Below are positions 45,217 through 53,954 of a stretch of DNA of 64,000 bases, piece by piece. The notes beneath the pieces were generated by a model. That model was not told the DNA's origin. It did not search any database and was given only the letters and a program-made list of their open reading frames with translations. The first letter of the stretch is position 1. Each line of letters starts with the position of its first letter. Position numbers and translations under genes: made by a program. The stretch comes from Phaeobacter sp. 11ANDIMAR09 (GTDB lineage Bacteria; Pseudomonadota; Alphaproteobacteria; Rhodobacterales; Rhodobacteraceae). Location: contig NZ_LIKT01000008.1 of the NCBI RefSeq assembly GCF_001294455.1, positions 62,001 through 126,000 on the forward strand, in the 5' to 3' direction.

Positions 45217-46416
45217 ATGAATTGGCCCAAAAACACAGCTCCCCGCCAGGACAGCGATACCGCCGCCGGCATCGAGGTTACCGATAATTTCGAGCGCTTC
45301 ACCCAACGCAACGATATCTTCACCCGTGCCTTCTGGGACCCAAAGGTGAAATCCAAACAGACAGCCACGTTCTTTGCCTCTTATCGGATGGAAGCGGCGC
45401 CGCGCCGCGGCGATGGGTTCACCCAACGCGATTTTGCCCTGCGCAACGCCGCCTGGCTGATCTCGGATGTGATCTCAAACCGTCGCGGCGGTGATGGCAT
45501 CCGCGAGGGGTTTCAGGCCGCAATTCAAAGCGACACCCCCGTCGCCCCTGAGCCCATCGAGATCGAAGATCCCGCCCGGATGAGCGCCGAGGTCAAACGA
45601 ATCTCAAAATTCTTTGGCGCCGATCTCTGTGGCATTACCGATCTGGATGACCGCTGGCTTTACACCTCCCGTGTCGACACCCGCGATTTTTCCGAAGCCC
45701 CCCATGATCTGCCCGAAGGGCTGAACAGCGTCATTGTTCTGGGCCATGAAATGGAGGCTGATCTGGTCGCCACCTACCCGTCTGCCCTGGCAGGTGCCGC
45801 CACGGGACGCGAATACAGCCACGAGGCCTCGGTGGTGATGCAGCTGGCCGCCTATATCCGCAACCTCGGCTATGAGGCAGTGCCCTCGATGAATGACACT
45901 GGCCTGGTGATCCCCTATGCGGTCAAGGCAGGCCTGGGTGAATACGCCCGCAACCAGATGGTGATCACCCCTGAATTTGGCCCCCGCCTGCGGTTTTCCA
46001 AGATCTTCACCAACCTGCCACTCGCCCATGATGCCCCCAAACCCCTGGGCGTGCGTGCCTTTTGTGACATCTGCACCAAATGCGCCGATGCCTGCCCGGT
46101 CAAGGCCCTGCCTCTTGGCCCGCCACTAGAGGGCGGCGGCAATATCTCGGCCATCAAGGGCGTGCGCAAATGGACCTCTGACGCTGAAAAATGCTTCTCC
46201 TTCTGGGCCAAGATGGCTTCGGACTGTGCCATCTGCATGCGGGTCTGCCCGTTTAATCGCAACTACGACAAAATTCAAAACCGCCTTTGGTTGCGGCTGG
46301 CGCTCTCCCCCTTTCGCAAACTGGCCCTGCGCCTGGCCAAAGACCACGGTGGGCGCGTCAAACCAGGTGCGTGGTGGGCGCAGGACAAAAAACAGCAGGC
46401 GGGCAAAGCCAGCTGA
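45217..46416 (+). CDS. Reductive-dehalogenase-like Fe-S/corrinoid protein
   Basis: A 399-residue protein with a C-terminal pair of 4Fe-4S motifs, CDICTKCADACPVKA and CAICMRVCPFNR, and an upstream domain (VIVLGHEMEADLVAT, GLVIPYAVKAGLGEYARNQMVITPEFGPRLRF) of the QueG/reductive dehalogenase superfamily, which bind cobamide. No Tat signal is seen, so it is cytoplasmic, unlike respiratory dehalogenases. It could be a catabolic dehalogenase or an epoxyqueuosine-reductase relative. No fused NAD(P)H-reductase module follows. Substrate unknown. Confidence 0.75.
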   Translation: MNWPKNTAPRQDSDTAAGIEVTDNFERFTQRNDIFTRAFWDPKVKSKQTATFFASYRMEAAPRRGDGFTQRDFALRNAAWLISDVISNRRGGDGIREGFQAAIQSDTPVAPEPIEIEDPARMSAEVKRISKFFGADLCGITDLDDRWLYTSRVDTRDFSEAPHDLPEGLNSVIVLGHEMEADLVATYPSALAGAATGREYSHEASVVMQLAAYIRNLGYEAVPSMNDTGLVIPYAVKAGLGEYARNQMVITPEFGPRLRFSKIFTNLPLAHDAPKPLGVRAFCDICTKCADACPVKALPLGPPLEGGGNISAIKGVRKWTSDAEKCFSFWAKMASDCAICMRVCPFNRNYDKIQNRLWLRLALSPFRKLALRLAKDHGGRVKPGAWWAQDKKQQAGKAS

Positions 46417-46522
46417 GGGGAGATGTGCATTCCCGCACAGCTCCGGTGACCTACTGGGTGTTTCGTGCTGCCGCTCATGCCCCTAGCTTTGCGGTACAGT
46501 CACCATGCACAGGACCGTCCCC

Positions 46523-47449
46523 ATGTCACTCAGCCCTGCTTCGCCCCGCTCTATACTGGAAACCCGCCAGGCCCGCCCGACGCTCGAGGGTGCTGGTGTC
46601 AAACTGCACCGCGCCTTCGGCTTTCAAGATCCCAGCGAGCTGGACCCTTTCCTTTTGTTTGACGATTTCCGCAACGAGACCCCGGCAGACTACCAGCAGG
46701 GCTTCCCCTGGCACCCCCATCGCGGCATCGAGACCATCACCTATGTGCTCTCGGGCGAGGTCGAGCACAGCGATTCCTTAGGCAATACCGGCAGCCTTGG
46801 GGCAGGTGATGTGCAATGGATGACTGCCGGGTCCGGCATCCTGCATCAGGAAATGCCGCGCGGCAATGCCAAGGGCCAAATGCACGGTTTTCAGCTCTGG
46901 GGCAATCTGCCCTCGGATCAGAAAATGTGCGCACCGCGCTATCAGGATGTCGCCGCCCTAGAAATCCCCGAAGTGACGGATGACGACGGCACCCATGTCC
47001 GGGTGATCACCGGTGAGTTCTGGGGGAAGCGGGGCCCGGTGGATGGGATCGCTTCGGACCCGCAGTATCTCGACATCCGCGTTCCGGCTGGACGGACCAA
47101 AAGCTTCCGCATCGATACCTACCGGCGGGCCTTCGCCTATGTTTTTGAGGGCTCTGGTGCCTTTGTAGATGCCTCTGCCCCGCAGGGCGTTCTGTTGGAA
47201 AAAGAGGTTGCCGGCCAAGAGGTCAATATCCGCGATCTCTCCGGCAACCGCACCCTGGTGCGCTTTGGCACCGGGGATGAGGTCACAGTCCAGGCCGGCC
47301 CCGAAGGTCTGCGTTTTTTGCTGATTTCAGGGGCGCCGATCCAAGAGCCCGTCGCCTGGCACGGGCCCATCGTAATGAACACTCGCGCCGAGCTGCAACA
47401 GGCCTTCAAGGATCTGCGCAACGGCACCTTCATCGCACCGGCCCATTGA
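46523..47449 (+). CDS. Pirin family protein
   Basis: A 308-residue bicupin. The N-terminal cupin has the metal motif HPHRGIETITYVLSGEVEHSD...GDVQWMTAGSGILHQEMP, with the His/His/His/Glu set of pirins. The second cupin has FAYVFEGSGAFVD. Bacterial pirins can act as quercetin dioxygenases or as metabolic modulators. ATG 46523 follows AGGA. An in-frame ATG at 46505 is possible. Confidence 0.92.
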   Translation: MSLSPASPRSILETRQARPTLEGAGVKLHRAFGFQDPSELDPFLLFDDFRNETPADYQQGFPWHPHRGIETITYVLSGEVEHSDSLGNTGSLGAGDVQWMTAGSGILHQEMPRGNAKGQMHGFQLWGNLPSDQKMCAPRYQDVAALEIPEVTDDDGTHVRVITGEFWGKRGPVDGIASDPQYLDIRVPAGRTKSFRIDTYRRAFAYVFEGSGAFVDASAPQGVLLEKEVAGQEVNIRDLSGNRTLVRFGTGDEVTVQAGPEGLRFLLISGAPIQEPVAWHGPIVMNTRAELQQAFKDLRNGTFIAPAH

Positions 47450-47471
47450 CCAATAGAAGCCAGACTGGCGG

Positions 47472-47518
47472 GTCAAGGAGGCCGCAGGCCCCGCCTGACA
47501 AGGCGGCTTGTCCTTGAC
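47472..47518 (+). other. Complex inverted-repeat structure
   Basis: GTCAAGGA and TCCTTGAC pair over 8 bp, and inside them are two smaller stems (CCGC/GCGG and AGGC/GCCT). It lies in the 245-bp gap between the pirin and TetR genes, which are convergent. It might be a bidirectional terminator without T runs, or a structured RNA. Confidence 0.4.
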
Positions 47519-47694
47519 GCGCAAAACATGAAAAATTGCATCGGGCTTTGGGGGGCAGTCCTGTCCCTCAAAGCCTTCTCAGCAGCTACGAACCGCTCTC
47601 AGATCAGACCTCGGTCTCCGGTCTTCGTCGCCTTGCCAAATGCTGAACAAACTTGCGCGGTAGCGCTCAATTTGGTCACGCTCCCCAGTTTGCC

Positions 47695-48294
47695 TCAGGC
47701 GGTGACGGATTTGCGCACCATATCCCAATAGACGTTTTCCACCTCATCCAACGACAGGCGCCCACCGCTACGATACCAGGTCATCACACCGTTCAGCATG
47801 GCAATCACCGCCAGGGTGGCGATCTTGCTGTCGCTCAAAGTGAACTGTCCGCTCTCCACCCCCCGTTTCAGGATCGCCTCCAAGGCATCCTCATAGGAGC
47901 GCCGCAGCGCTTCGATCGCGGCAAAGTTCTCTTCACTCAGATTGCGCAGCTCCATATAGGCGATAAAAACCGCATCCGGACGCTGCATATGGAACCCGAT
48001 GTGAAACCGCACAAAACGCTCCAGCCGGTCCAGCGGATCTCCAGGTAGATCTTTGGGCGTATCAACCGCCTGCCAGGCCGCCAGAAGCTCGCGCATATGC
48101 CCCTCCATCAGGGAATGCAGCAGGCTTTGCTTGTCCGGGGTGTAATTGTACAACGCCCCGGCCTGCACCCCGACCTCCTTGGCAATCTGGCGCATCGACA
48201 CCGCAGCGTAGCCATGCTGGGCAAAAAGCTGCAGCGCCGCGCTGCGAATGCGCGGTCCGGTGATGTCAGAATGGGAACCCTGTGTACGTGCCAT
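47695..48294 (-). CDS. TetR-family transcriptional regulator
   Basis: A 199-residue regulator. The helix-turn-helix is in residues about 16-62 (SAALQLFAQHGYAAVSMRQIAKEVGVQAGALYNY). The C-terminal ligand domain resembles the CoA-thioester-responsive TetR group, though that is weak. ATG 48294 is chosen because a palindromic operator is 15 nt upstream and the 40 codons before it have no family match. It is divergent from a lipoprotein gene and is likely autorepressed. Confidence 0.9.
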   Translation of the reverse strand: MARTQGSHSDITGPRIRSAALQLFAQHGYAAVSMRQIAKEVGVQAGALYNYTPDKQSLLHSLMEGHMRELLAAWQAVDTPKDLPGDPLDRLERFVRFHIGFHMQRPDAVFIAYMELRNLSEENFAAIEALRRSYEDALEAILKRGVESGQFTLSDSKIATLAVIAMLNGVMTWYRSGGRLSLDEVENVYWDMVRKSVTA

Positions 48295-48308
48295 GGTGGA
48301 TAGGGTAA

Positions 48309-48324
48309 CTGAACATTCGTTCAG
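48309..48324. promoter_or_regulatory. Putative TetR operator
   Basis: CTGAAC-ATTC-GTTCAG, perfect 6-bp arms, lies 15 nt upstream of the TetR gene in the divergent region shared with the lipoprotein gene. It is likely the binding site of that repressor. Confidence 0.7.
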
Positions 48325-48493
48325 AAAAAAGACCCCCACAACAAGATAGCTGTTCCAAACGCAAGGCTTGGACAAATTTGAGGCAGCCCCAGCCCAGCCC
48401 CGCCCGGCGCACAAATTTAGCCGCTTGAGGTCGGGCTGGCTTGTACACTGGACGGTGATTGTGCATCAAGGGGCCAGGCCAAAGGAAAACCAC

Positions 48494-48757
48494 ATGACCC
48501 GCCCGCTGCCCCTGACCTTTCTCTTTGCCACCCTCGGCCTTGCGGCTTTGGCCGGGTGCAGCAATGATCCAGAGCTGAAAAACCAACTCACGCCCGAACT
48601 CCGCGATGCAGACTATCCAACTCTGTTGCCGATAGAGGATCTGGCGCCTCTGTTGCCCGCGCCTGAAACAGAAAGCACGCAGCTGGAAAATAACCTGGAT
48701 GCACGCAGCACCAGCCTGCAACGTCGGGCAGATGCGCTACGCCGCGCGACCCACTAG
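48494..48757 (+). CDS. Small lipoprotein
   Basis: An 87-residue protein with signal peptide MTRPLPLTFLFATLGLAALA and lipobox AGC. The mature chain has an acidic first half and an Arg-rich last 20 residues, with no recognised fold. It is divergent from the TetR gene and may be under its control. Confidence 0.75.
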   Translation: MTRPLPLTFLFATLGLAALAGCSNDPELKNQLTPELRDADYPTLLPIEDLAPLLPAPETESTQLENNLDARSTSLQRRADALRRATH

Positions 48758-48987
48758 TTTGAGGCCCCTGAGGCCCCTTTAGGAGAGACCTGCGCGCCGC
48801 GCCGGATCAGAAATCCGGCTGCTCTGGCTGACCGCTCTCTGATACGCGCTATTTTCATGCCCAAAAAGACCGCGCGCTCTGCTTATGGCTATGGGATTTT
48901 GCACCTGCCCCGACCAGCGCCGTTGCACCCTTTCTCTGAACCGGCTAAGGCGAGACAACACTGATGGAACAAAAAGGATCTCCGGCT

Positions 48988-50274
48988 ATGACAAAACCGC
49001 TTCGTCTTGGGATTGCAGGTTTGGGCACGGTTGGCGTTGGCGTGGTGAAAATCATCCGTCGCCAGGCCGAAATGCTGGAGATGCGCACGGGCCGCCCGGT
49101 GGTGATCACTGCCGTCTCGGCGCGCGATGCAGCCAAAGACCGCGGCGTTGCCCTCACCGGATATGCCTGGGAGAGCGACCCCGTTGCGCTGGCCAAGCGT
49201 GATGATGTCGATGTTTTTGTCGAATTGATGGGCGGGCATGACGGTCCGGCCAAAGCCGCAACCGAAGCCGCCCTGGCCTCAGGCAAGGATGTAGTCACCG
49301 CCAATAAGGCGCTGCTGGCCATCCACGGTCAGGCCCTGGCCGAACAGGCCGAAGCCGCAGGCCAGGTGATCCGCTTTGAAGCCGCCGTTGCTGGCGGTAT
49401 TCCGGTCGTCAAATCCCTGACCGAAGGCCTGGCTGGCAACCAGGTCACCCGGATCATGGGGGTGATGAACGGCACCTGCAATTACATCCTCACCCGGATG
49501 GAAGCCACCGGCGACGGCTACAACACTCTGTTTGAGGAATGTGGTCGCCTTGGCTATCTCGAAGCCGATCCCAATCTGGATGTGGGCGGCATTGATGCGG
49601 GGCATAAGCTGGCCCTGTTGTCCTCGATCGCCTTTGGCAGCAAACCCGCCTTTGTCGATGTGGTTTTGCAGGGCATCCAGCGCATTGCCATCGACGATAT
49701 TCGCCATGCTGCCGACATGGGCTACCGCATCAAACTGCTGGGGGTGGCGCAGCGCACAGCCCGTGGGCTGGAACAGCGCATGACCCCCTGCCTGGTGCCG
49801 GCGAATTCTCCGCTTGGCCAGTTGGAAGGCGGCACCAATATGGTCGTGATCGAAGGCGACGCCGTGGAGCAGGTGGTGCTACGTGGCCCCGGTGCCGGGG
49901 AAGGCCCCACCGCCAGCGCTGTACTGGGCGATATCTGTGATCTGGCACGGGGGTTGCGCATCGCCACCTTTGGCCAACCCGCCTCCAGCCTGCAAGAGAT
50001 CCCCGCAGCTCAGACCGGCTTGCCCGCGCCCTATTATCTGCGCCTGGCATTGCAAGACAAACCCGGCGCCCTGGCCAAAGTGGCCGCCGCTCTGGGCGAC
50101 GCCGGGATTTCGATCGACCGGATGCGCCAATACGGCCATTCCGAACCCACTGCCCCGGTGTTGATCGTCACCCATAAATGCACCTCTGCGACCCTGGAGG
50201 TGGCGCTCAGCGCCCTCGCTCAGACCAGTGTTGTGGATGGCGACCCCGTCGCTCTGCGTATCGAAGAGCTCTGA
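48988..50274 (+). CDS. hom: Homoserine dehydrogenase
   Basis: A 428-residue enzyme of threonine/methionine synthesis that reduces aspartate semialdehyde to homoserine. NAD(P) motif GIAGLGTVGVGVV near the start, catalytic region NGTCNYILTRM and DPNLDVGGIDAGHKLALL. A C-terminal ACT domain (about 348-428, LALQDKPGALAKVAAALGDA) suggests threonine feedback. I prefer ATG 48988 with AGGA upstream. ATG 48964 would add eight residues. glpX and recJ follow on the same strand. Confidence 0.96.
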   Translation: MTKPLRLGIAGLGTVGVGVVKIIRRQAEMLEMRTGRPVVITAVSARDAAKDRGVALTGYAWESDPVALAKRDDVDVFVELMGGHDGPAKAATEAALASGKDVVTANKALLAIHGQALAEQAEAAGQVIRFEAAVAGGIPVVKSLTEGLAGNQVTRIMGVMNGTCNYILTRMEATGDGYNTLFEECGRLGYLEADPNLDVGGIDAGHKLALLSSIAFGSKPAFVDVVLQGIQRIAIDDIRHAADMGYRIKLLGVAQRTARGLEQRMTPCLVPANSPLGQLEGGTNMVVIEGDAVEQVVLRGPGAGEGPTASAVLGDICDLARGLRIATFGQPASSLQEIPAAQTGLPAPYYLRLALQDKPGALAKVAAALGDAGISIDRMRQYGHSEPTAPVLIVTHKCTSATLEVALSALAQTSVVDGDPVALRIEEL

Positions 50275-50431
50275 ACCACCGCAAAACTGGCGGCAAGACG
50301 CGCGAAATCTGCTCTTCTGAGGGCACATCGCGCGTCTTCCTGCCTAAGCTTGCGCTATCATCCCTTGCCCGCCCCCCCTGCAAAAGGCTATGCGACAGGC
50401 AACCCGCCCGGATTTGAACAGGATATTGAGA

Positions 50432-51403
50432 ATGACCGTGACCTCCTCCGACGCCGCTTTCAACGACCGCATGCTGTCTCTGGGCCTGGCCCGAGTCGCG
50501 GAACAGGCCGCCCTGGCCTCTGCCTCGCTGGTTGGACGTGGCGATGAAAAAGCTGCAGACCAAGCCGCCGTGAACGCCATGCGCGAACAGCTGAACCTGC
50601 TCGACATCAAGGGTGTCGTGGTCATTGGTGAAGGTGAACGCGACGAAGCCCCAATGCTCTATATCGGTGAAGAGGTCGGAACCGGCTCCGGCCCTGGCGT
50701 AGACATCGCCCTGGACCCGCTGGAAGGCACCACGCTGACTGCCAAGGACATGCCAAACGCGCTGACCGTGATTGCCATGGGCCCCCGGGGTTCGATGCTG
50801 CACGCCCCCGATACCTATATGGACAAGCTGGCCGTTGGCCCTGGCTATCCCGAAGGTGTTGTCTCCCTCGACATGTCGCCGCGCGCGCGGGTTGAAGCCC
50901 TGGCTGCCGCCAAAGGCTGCGCCCCCTCCGACATCACCGTTTGCATTCTGGAACGTCCCCGCCATGAGGCGATGATTGCTGAAGTGCGCGAAACTGGTGC
51001 AGCCATTCGCCTGATCACCGATGGCGATGTTGCCGGTGTGATGCATTGCGCCGAATCAGAAACCACCGGCATTGATATGTATATGGGCCAGGGTGGCGCT
51101 CCCGAGGGTGTGCTGGCGGCGGCTGCATTGAAATGCATGGGCGGCCAGATGTTTGGCCGACTGTTGTTCCGCAACGACGACGAAAAGGGCCGCGCCGCCA
51201 AGGCAGGCATCACCGATCTGGATCGTATCTACACCCGCGATGAGATGGTCACTCAGGATGTGATCTTTGCCGCCACCGGCGTCACCGGCGGCTCCCTGCT
51301 GCCAGAAATCAAGCGCCAGCCCGGCTGGGTCGAAACCACCACACTGTTGATGCGCTCCAAAACCGGATCGGTACGGCGCATGTCCTACCGCACGCCGGTT
51401 TAA
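50432..51403 (+). CDS. glpX: Fructose-1,6-bisphosphatase class II
   Basis: A 323-residue GlpX-type phosphatase. Metal and phosphate motifs: VIGEGERDEAPMLYIGEEVG, DPLEGTTLTAK and IRLITDGDVAG. It catalyses the gluconeogenic hydrolysis of fructose 1,6-bisphosphate. ATG 50432 fits the family start and has AGGA upstream. It is between hom and recJ, a conserved roseobacter order. Confidence 0.96.
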   Translation: MTVTSSDAAFNDRMLSLGLARVAEQAALASASLVGRGDEKAADQAAVNAMREQLNLLDIKGVVVIGEGERDEAPMLYIGEEVGTGSGPGVDIALDPLEGTTLTAKDMPNALTVIAMGPRGSMLHAPDTYMDKLAVGPGYPEGVVSLDMSPRARVEALAAAKGCAPSDITVCILERPRHEAMIAEVRETGAAIRLITDGDVAGVMHCAESETTGIDMYMGQGGAPEGVLAAAALKCMGGQMFGRLLFRNDDEKGRAAKAGITDLDRIYTRDEMVTQDVIFAATGVTGGSLLPEIKRQPGWVETTTLLMRSKTGSVRRMSYRTPV

Positions 51404-51423
51404 GCGCTGACGTACCGCCAGCA

Positions 51424-51473
51424 AAAGCGGCTTGCGCCGCTGCCTCCGGCGGGGATATTTTGAGCCAAATGAA
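51424..51473 (+). repeat. 3' stem-loop module, copy B
   Basis: AGCGGC-TTGC-GCCGCT hairpin, CCTCCGGC, then GGGGATATTTTGAGCCAAAT followed by GAA, 20 bp after the glpX stop and immediately before a terminator. It matches copies A and C. Confidence 0.65.
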
Positions 51474-51505
51474 GGGCTGGATCCATCTGGGTCCGGCCCT
51501 TTTTA
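51472..51505 (+). terminator. Intrinsic terminator after glpX
   Basis: AAGGGCTGGATCC and GGGTCCGGCCCTT form a long stem closed by ATCT and followed by TTTTT, ending 18 bp before the recJ start. It should separate glpX from recJ transcription. Confidence 0.85.
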
Positions 51506-51522
51506 TGAAATGAGGAATCACA

Positions 51523-53268
51523 ATGAGCTTTCTTGGGGTTGAGACTTCGCTGAACGGGCGCCGCTGGCTGGGACCGGGCATTGATCTGGAGCGGGCCGCG
51601 GAGCATATGCAGCAGCAGACTGGCCTGCCCATGCCCCTGTGTCAGGTGCTGGCCCGACGCGGTGTGCCCCCGCATGAAGCCCTGGGCTTTCTCACCCCAC
51701 AGCTGAAGGAGCTGCTGCCAGACCCTCGCAATATGAAAGACATGGAGGTGGCAGCAGCACGCTTTCTGGAGGCGGTAGAGAACCGACAGCGTATTGCTAT
51801 CTTTGCTGATTACGATGTCGATGGTGGCAGTTCTGCGGCCTTGTTTCTGGTCTGGCTGCGGGCAATGGGGTTGCAGGCGACGCTGTATATTCCGGATCGC
51901 ATTGACGAGGGCTATGGTCCCAATGATGAGGCCATGTCAGGGCTGGCGCGGGCGCATGATCTGATTGTCTGCGTCGACTGCGGCACCCTTTCCCATGGGC
52001 CTATTGCCGCCGCCAAGGGCGCCGATGTCATCGTGCTCGACCACCATCTGGGCGGCGAAACTCTGCCCGACTGTGTTGCGGTGGTAAATCCCAACCGCCA
52101 GGACGAAGATGGCGATCTGGGGTATTTCTGCGCCGCCGGGGTTGTGTTTTTGATGCTGGTAGAGGTACGCCGTCAGGCCCGTGAGAAAGGACTGGGCACC
52201 GGCCCCGACCTGATGAGCCTGCTCGATCTGGTGGCCCTGGCCACAGTTGCGGATGTTGCGCCCTTGATCGGCGCCAACCGCGCTCTGGTGCGCCAGGGGC
52301 TGAAGGTTCTGGGAGCAAGGCAGCGCCCGGGCCTGGTTGCTCTGGCCGATGTGTCCCGCATGGATGCAGCCCCCACCACCTATCACCTGGGCTTTCTGCT
52401 GGGGCCCCGTGTCAATGCGGGGGGACGGATCGGCAAGGCCGATCTTGGCGCGCGTCTCTTGGCCACCGATAGCCCGCATGAGGCCGCAGCCCTGGCGGAG
52501 CGTCTGGATCAACTGAACACCGAGCGGCGCGATATTGAGAACGCCGTGCGCGCCGCCGCCATGGAGCAAGCAGAATCGCGCGGGTTTGATGCCCCCCTGG
52601 TCTGGGCCGCCGGAGAGGGCTGGCACCCCGGCGTTGTCGGCATCGTGGCCTCGCGCTTGAAGGAGGCCGCAGGTCGCCCGGCGGTGGTGATCGGCCTGCA
52701 GGATGGCATCGGCAAAGGATCCGGGCGCTCGGTCAGCGGTATCGACCTCGGGGCCGCCATCCAGCGCACCGCGGCCGAGGAGCTGCTGATCAAAGGGGGG
52801 GGCCATAAGATGGCCGCTGGGATGACCCTTGCGCAGGGCAAGCTTGAGGCAGCGATGCAGCGCTTAAGTGATCTACTGGCGAAACAGGGGGCAGGCGACC
52901 TGGGTCCAGCGGATCTGAAGCTGGACGGCATGTTGATGCCCGGAGCCGCCACGATCGATCTGATCGAACAGATCGAACAGGCGGGCCCCTATGGCGCAGG
53001 CGCGCCGGCCCCGCGCTATGGCTTTCCGGATCTCGCCGTTCGCTTTGCCAAACGGATCGGAGAAACCCACCTCAAGCTCTCCCTGACTGATGGGGTTGGC
53101 GGCACTCTGGATGCGATTTGCTTTGGCGCTTTTGATACAGCGCTGGGGCCGCGCCTGTTGGAGCATGGCGGAGCGCGTTTTCATTTTGCCGGCCGGCTGG
53201 AAATAAATACCTGGGGAGGCCGCCAAAGCCCGCAACTGCGACTGGAAGATGCCGCTGAAGCCAGTTGA
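51523..53268 (+). CDS. recJ: Single-stranded-DNA-specific exonuclease RecJ
   Basis: A 581-residue DHH-family nuclease. Metal motifs: IFADYDVDGGSSAALF, VCVDCGTLSHGP and VIVLDHHLGG. DHHA1 motifs: GPRVNAGGRIG and GHKMAAGMTL. The OB domain is near the C-terminus. It degrades single strands 5' to 3' in recombination and mismatch repair. GAGGAA precedes the ATG. Confidence 0.97.
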   Translation: MSFLGVETSLNGRRWLGPGIDLERAAEHMQQQTGLPMPLCQVLARRGVPPHEALGFLTPQLKELLPDPRNMKDMEVAAARFLEAVENRQRIAIFADYDVDGGSSAALFLVWLRAMGLQATLYIPDRIDEGYGPNDEAMSGLARAHDLIVCVDCGTLSHGPIAAAKGADVIVLDHHLGGETLPDCVAVVNPNRQDEDGDLGYFCAAGVVFLMLVEVRRQAREKGLGTGPDLMSLLDLVALATVADVAPLIGANRALVRQGLKVLGARQRPGLVALADVSRMDAAPTTYHLGFLLGPRVNAGGRIGKADLGARLLATDSPHEAAALAERLDQLNTERRDIENAVRAAAMEQAESRGFDAPLVWAAGEGWHPGVVGIVASRLKEAAGRPAVVIGLQDGIGKGSGRSVSGIDLGAAIQRTAAEELLIKGGGHKMAAGMTLAQGKLEAAMQRLSDLLAKQGAGDLGPADLKLDGMLMPGAATIDLIEQIEQAGPYGAGAPAPRYGFPDLAVRFAKRIGETHLKLSLTDGVGGTLDAICFGAFDTALGPRLLEHGGARFHFAGRLEINTWGGRQSPQLRLEDAAEAS

Positions 53269-53341
53269 TCCACCAGCAGACTAAAAAACAGCGGCCCCTA
53301 CCGCAAAGTCAAAAAAAACACGCAGGCCCGCACTTTTTGTC

Positions 53342-53370
53342 TTGCGGCTTTGGCGCAGAGAAACTAAACA
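53342..53370 (+). promoter_or_regulatory. Promoter of first tRNA-Glu
   Basis: TTGCGG, 17 nt, TAAACA, then 16 nt to the mature tRNA 5' end. The second tRNA-Glu has the same spacing. Confidence 0.65.
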
Positions 53371-53386
53371 CCGCTCCACAGCAAGT

Positions 53387-53461
53387 GGCCCGTTCGTCTA
53401 TCGGTTAGGACGTCAGGTTTTCAACCTGAAAAGAGGGGTTCGACTCCCCTACGGGCTGCCA
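53387..53461 (+). tRNA. tRNA-Glu (TTC), copy 1
   Basis: Complete 75-nt cloverleaf: acceptor GGCCCGT/ACGGGCT with a G1-U72 wobble, D arm, anticodon stem CAGGT/ACCTG around TTTCA with anticodon TTC, T arm AGGGGTTCGACTCCCCT, and CCA encoded. It is identical to the copy 261 bp downstream. Confidence 0.97.
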
Positions 53462-53603
53462 CTGTATCCTCCCTAAAGACTATTCCTGAGCCGAAGAGAT
53501 GCAGGCTAGGCGAATCTGGATTCCAGAAATATCGGCGTTTCTTCAAAGACTTAAACCATGCCATCTCGGATCAAATAAAACTCAGTTTTTGGAAAAATAC
53601 CTC

Positions 53604-53632
53604 TTGCGCAATGCCCCATGACTAAGTAATAC
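53604..53632 (+). promoter_or_regulatory. Promoter of second tRNA-Glu
   Basis: TTGCGC, 17 nt, TAATAC, then 15 nt before the tRNA. Same architecture as the tRNA-His and first tRNA-Glu promoters. Confidence 0.7.
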
Positions 53633-53647
53633 ACCCCCACACAGAGT

Positions 53648-53722
53648 GGCCCGTTCGTCTATCGGTTAGGACGTCAGGTTTTCAACCTGAAAAGAGGGGT
53701 TCGACTCCCCTACGGGCTGCCA
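53648..53722 (+). tRNA. tRNA-Glu (TTC), copy 2
   Basis: Identical in sequence to the tRNA at 53387-53461, including the encoded CCA, and with its own promoter. A tandem duplication or an old gene pair. Confidence 0.97.
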
Positions 53723-53954
53723 CTTTTCCATATAGATAAATTTCGGTGCAGACCGTACAGGCCGCGACTGGGTGGTTTGTGCCTGCGCCATTGGCTTTGC
53801 CCCGGACGTTCAAGGGGCACCTGGGAGTCGCCGGGCGCCATCGCAACTGCAGCTCCAGCCCTGAGACCCGGATCAGAAAACCAAAACCGAGAAGAAGAAA
53901 ACGGGCCGAAACACTTCTGTTCAGCCCTGCCAACGCGTGTCATTTGTGAGATTG

